A stretch of DNA of 59,351 bases, from NCBI RefSeq assembly GCF_902706185.1, contig NZ_CACSJM010000013.1, forward strand, positions 1 to 59,351, written 5' to 3'. Position numbers and translations under genes: made by a program. A model generated the notes under the pieces. The model was given only the letters and a program-made list of their open reading frames with translations. It was not told where the DNA came from and searched no databases. Source of the stretch: Roseomonas sp. 18066 (GTDB taxonomy: Bacteria > Pseudomonadota > Alphaproteobacteria > Acetobacterales > Acetobacteraceae). Below are positions 56,978 through 59,351 of this stretch, piece after piece (position 1 is the stretch's first letter; each line of letters starts with the position of its first letter).

Positions 56978-57925
56978 ATGTTCGACATGCTGCGCGACGG
57001 CTGGGAAGAGATGAATGGCTGGCTCTTCGAGACGCTGATTCAGCCCCTCCTCTATGCCGCCGGCATGATGGAATGGGCGGAAGACGCCTTCGAATGGATG
57101 GACTTCGCCCTGTTCGGCCTGCTGCAGGTGCTGATCATCTATGTGATCTGCCGCCCGCTGGAGGCCTGGATGCCGGTGGAGCCGCGCAGCGACCGCCGCA
57201 GCATCCGCACCGACGTCATCTACACCCTGCTGACCCGGCTGGGGCTGCTGCCGCTGATCGCCTTCGTCGCCTTCGCCTCGATGGAGGCGCGGGTCTCCGG
57301 CATGGTCGCCGACAGCGGCTGGGTGCCGCCGACGCTGGAGACGCTGTTCCCGGTGCTGCGCGAATGGCCGCTGCTGGCGCTCTGCGTCTATATCGTCGTG
57401 CTGGATTTCGGCGAATACTGGCGGCACCGCTTCCAGCACATGTTCCCCTGGTGGTGGGCGCTGCATTCCATCCACCACGCCCAGCGCCAGATGACCTTCT
57501 GGACCGACGACCGCAACCACATCATCGACGACATGATCGGCGCCGTCTGGTTCGGTGGCCTGGCCCTGCTGATCGGCGTGCCGCCGGGGCAGTTCCCCAT
57601 CGTCGTCGTCATCCTGCGCCTGGCCGAGGCGCTGAGCCACGCCAATGTCCGCCTGAACTTCGGCGCGCTGGGCGAGCGGCTGTTCGTCTCGCCGCGCTTC
57701 CACCGGCTGCATCACGGCGTGCTCGGCTCCGGCGAAAGCGGCAAGAATTTTGCTGTTCTCCTGCCGGTCTGGGACATGATCTTCCGCACCGGTGATTTCG
57801 AGCGGCACCGCTACCCGGAGACCGGCGACCCCGAGCTGCCCGAGGCCCTGGCCACCGGCGGCTGGCTGCACCAGCAATGGGCCGGGATGCGGCGCATGGG
57901 CGCGGCGCTGATCGGCCGCGGCTGA
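56978..57925 (+). CDS. Sterol desaturase / fatty-acid hydroxylase family membrane protein (315 aa)
   Basis: Integral membrane di-iron hydroxylase family with the eight-histidine pattern: EYWRHRFQHMF, HSIHHAQRQM, and RFHRLHHGV, with HANVRLNFG between. Four hydrophobic segments are seen. Family members hydroxylate or desaturate lipids (sterols, hopanoid-like or ornithine lipids); no lipid substrate can be inferred. It is 18 bp after the deacetylase gene and 1 bp before the methyltransferase gene, so an operon is likely. Confidence 0.9.
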   Translation: MFDMLRDGWEEMNGWLFETLIQPLLYAAGMMEWAEDAFEWMDFALFGLLQVLIIYVICRPLEAWMPVEPRSDRRSIRTDVIYTLLTRLGLLPLIAFVAFASMEARVSGMVADSGWVPPTLETLFPVLREWPLLALCVYIVVLDFGEYWRHRFQHMFPWWWALHSIHHAQRQMTFWTDDRNHIIDDMIGAVWFGGLALLIGVPPGQFPIVVVILRLAEALSHANVRLNFGALGERLFVSPRFHRLHHGVLGSGESGKNFAVLLPVWDMIFRTGDFERHRYPETGDPELPEALATGGWLHQQWAGMRRMGAALIGRG

Positions 57926-57926
57926 G

Positions 57927-58526
57927 ATGGCCGGCTATTCGGCGCCCTCCGCGCTGCGCAACCGCGACCCGATCCTGGCGGTGCTGCGCGACGCGCTGCC
58001 GCCGGCCGGCCTGCTGCTGGAGATCGCCAGCGGCAGCGGCGAGCATGCCACCCATTGGGCGCGCCACCTGAACGGCTGGACCATCCAGCCGAGCGACGCC
58101 GATGCCCGGGCCCGCGCCAGTGTTTCTGTTCATTCCACCGAGGCGGGGCTGCCCAACCTGCTGCCGCCGGTCGCGCTGGACGCTGCCGCCGGCGATTGGC
58201 CGGTCGCGCGGGCCGATGCGGTGCTCTGCATCAACATGATCCATATCGCGCCCTGGGCGGCGACGCTCGGACTGCTGGCCGGGGCCGCGCGCTGCCTGGC
58301 GCCGGGCACGCCGCTGGTGCTCTACGGCCCCTATCGCCGGGACGGCGTGCCGACCGCCCCGGGCAACGAGGCCTTCGACGCCGATCTGCGCCGCCGCGAC
58401 CCCGCCTGGGGCCTGCGTGACCTGGAAGCCGTCGACGCCGCCGCGACCGCGGCGGGCTTCCTGCCCGGCCCCCGGGTCGTGGAGATGCCGGCCAACAACC
58501 TGACGGTGATCTTCCGCCGCGGCTGA
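57927..58526 (+). CDS. DUF938 SAM-dependent methyltransferase-like protein (199 aa)
   Basis: Class I methyltransferase fold: the SAM-binding motif is LLEIASGSGEHATHWARHL. The DUF938 features are the opening SAPSALRNRDPILAVLRDALP, the INMIHIAPWAATLGLLAGAARCL segment and VLYGPYRRDG. Substrate unknown for the family. The ATG follows the sterol-desaturase stop by 1 bp, which suggests translational coupling. Confidence 0.9.
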   Translation: MAGYSAPSALRNRDPILAVLRDALPPAGLLLEIASGSGEHATHWARHLNGWTIQPSDADARARASVSVHSTEAGLPNLLPPVALDAAAGDWPVARADAVLCINMIHIAPWAATLGLLAGAARCLAPGTPLVLYGPYRRDGVPTAPGNEAFDADLRRRDPAWGLRDLEAVDAAATAAGFLPGPRVVEMPANNLTVIFRRG

Positions 58527-58599
58527 TCCGGGCTTCACCGGCTGTTCAGCAGGCCGGGCGCAGCATGCCGCCTCCAACCACGGAGGGGTTTTCGCGGGC

Positions 58600-59046
58600 A
58601 TGCGCTCTCTGGCTTTCTTCCTGCTGGCCCTGCTCTGCGCCGGCGGCGCCCGGGCGCAGCAGCCGCTGGCGCTCGACAACCGCGATGCCGGGGCGCGGGC
58701 CGTGGTGCAGGCGGCGCGCTCCTGGCAGGTGGCGCGGGCGCGGGAGCTTGGCGTCGAGCCGCAGATCGCCACGGCCCGCATCGACCTCAACGGCGACGGC
58801 CAGGCGGAAATCGTCGCCACCCTGCAGACGCCGCAGAAATGCGCCGCCATGGGGCTGCGCGACTGCCCGCTGATCGTGCTGCGCGCCGAGGGCGCCCGCT
58901 ATGTCGAGGTCGGCACCTTCTTCGGCGATGCCGTGCAGCTGCTCGACAGCCGCAGCCAGGGCTGGCTCGACTTCGAAAGCCGCTTCACCCGCGGCCCCTG
59001 GCGCCGCACCTTGTGGAACGGGACCATGTATCGATTGGTGCGCTGA
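58600..59046 (+). CDS. Exported hypothetical protein (148 aa)
   Basis: Signal peptide MRSLAFFLLALLCAGGARAQ, cleaved near residue 19. The mature part contains IATARIDLNGDGQAEIVATLQTPQKCAAMGLRDCPLIVL. Its D-x-N-G-D-G stretch resembles an EF-hand or FG-GAP calcium loop, and two cysteines could form a disulphide. No family is recognised with certainty. A 73-bp gap separates it from the methyltransferase. GGAGG lies somewhat far upstream of the ATG. Confidence 0.75.
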   Translation: MRSLAFFLLALLCAGGARAQQPLALDNRDAGARAVVQAARSWQVARARELGVEPQIATARIDLNGDGQAEIVATLQTPQKCAAMGLRDCPLIVLRAEGARYVEVGTFFGDAVQLLDSRSQGWLDFESRFTRGPWRRTLWNGTMYRLVR

Positions 59047-59112
59047 CCGTAAAAGATTTGAATATCAAGGAATGAGCAGGTAAGCCCGGGCTTCCCACCG
59101 CGGAAGAGCCGC

Positions 59113-59351
59113 ATGCCTGATCCGCAGCCCCGCCCCGCCCCGCCATCGCCGGCGGCCGACCAGGAAAAGATCCGGCGCGCGCTGGCCGCGGCCGCCGCCA
59201 GGCCGGGCGCCGCGCAGCTTTCCGCGACCCTGCCGCAGGACAGCTACCACCGAAAGGTGCACAAGGAACGGCAGGAGGCCGCGGCCCGGCTGTTCCGCGT
59301 CTGGCGCGGCGGCAACCGGGCGGCCGGCGCGGCCGCCCCTGGCGCCCGCCC
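59113..59351 (+). CDS. Hypothetical protein, 3' end beyond the window (partial)
   Basis: ATG at 59113 opens a frame with no stop before the right edge (79 codons and two bases). The visible part is charged and proline-rich (MPDPQPRPAPPSPAADQEKIRRALAAA...). It includes a basic stretch (YHRKVHKERQEAAARLFRVWRGGNRAA) that looks like a helical, possibly nucleic-acid- or membrane-contacting segment. AGAGCCGC just upstream is a weak ribosome-binding site. I recognise no family. Confidence 0.5.
   Translation, partial: MPDPQPRPAPPSPAADQEKIRRALAAAAARPGAAQLSATLPQDSYHRKVHKERQEAAARLFRVWRGGNRAAGAAAPGAR

Noticed and set aside
1..59351. tRNA, rRNA, insertion sequences, integrases, phage genes
   Set aside because: None were recognised on either strand; no cloverleaf-like segment, transposase motif or terminal inverted repeat pair with target duplication was seen.

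Overview
The window is about 59 kb of uniformly GC-rich (roughly 70%), densely coded bacterial chromosome. Several features suggest an alphaproteobacterium of the Acetobacteraceae, Roseomonas-like. These are three orphan TctC/Bug-type binding proteins, many catabolic operons with divergent GntR/IclR/LacI regulators, Tat-type signal peptides, and a strand-loop-strand/Hint adhesin. This placement is inference. I saw no rRNA, tRNA, CRISPR array, transposase or integrase.

Region 1 (1-14.1 kb) is an iron/catecholate siderophore locus. The left edge cuts an NRPS whose last carrier and thioesterase domains remain. A minus-strand operon runs TonB-dependent receptor, DUF3649, PepSY, DUF3325, YncE-like propeller, EntA-type dihydroxybenzoate dehydrogenase, trilactone-esterase-like hydrolase. 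A second YncE-like propeller lies next to the NRPS. Fur-box-like sequences precede the receptor and this propeller. A complete branched-chain-amino-acid-type (Liv) ABC transporter operon is inserted in the middle (2.3-6.8 kb).

Region 2 (14.4-17.3 kb) has a TctC binding protein divergent from a GntR regulator and a beta-decarboxylating dehydrogenase. Region 3 (17.5-21.3 kb) pairs a BAHT-type O-heptosyltransferase with a strand-loop-strand repeat protein ending in a Hint domain and carrying no beta-barrel. It is the most unusual system here. Region 4 (21.3-25.7 kb) is a CoA-ester operon (two crotonase-fold proteins, an SDR, a TctC protein) divergent from a GntR regulator across a perfect palindrome. 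Region 5 (26-33 kb) holds two related oligopeptide-type binding proteins without permeases, two SDRs, a polysaccharide-deacetylase-family enzyme and a divergent IclR regulator. An RTX-type repeat protein follows.

Region 6 (33.8-39 kb) is a LeuC/LeuD-like hydro-lyase, isocitrate-lyase-family and TctC operon opposite a LacI regulator with cre-like operators. Its logic resembles dimethylmaleate hydratase/dimethylmalate lyase or a methylcitrate-like pathway. Region 7 (39-43.2 kb) has an FAD oxidoreductase, a serine beta-lactamase-like hydrolase and an amidase. Region 8 (44-51 kb) is a seven-gene, translationally coupled ureide operon: a spermidine/putrescine-type ABC importer, ureidoglycolate lyase, PuuE-type allantoinase and an Asp/Glu-racemase-superfamily enzyme. 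A second PuuE-like gene is divergent.

Region 9 (51-54 kb) is an orphan AlgJ/AlgF-like O-acetylation pair and a GntR regulator. Region 10 (54.4-59.35 kb) holds small membrane and exported proteins, a third propeller, a deacetylase, a sterol-desaturase-family protein, a DUF938 methyltransferase and a gene cut by the right edge.
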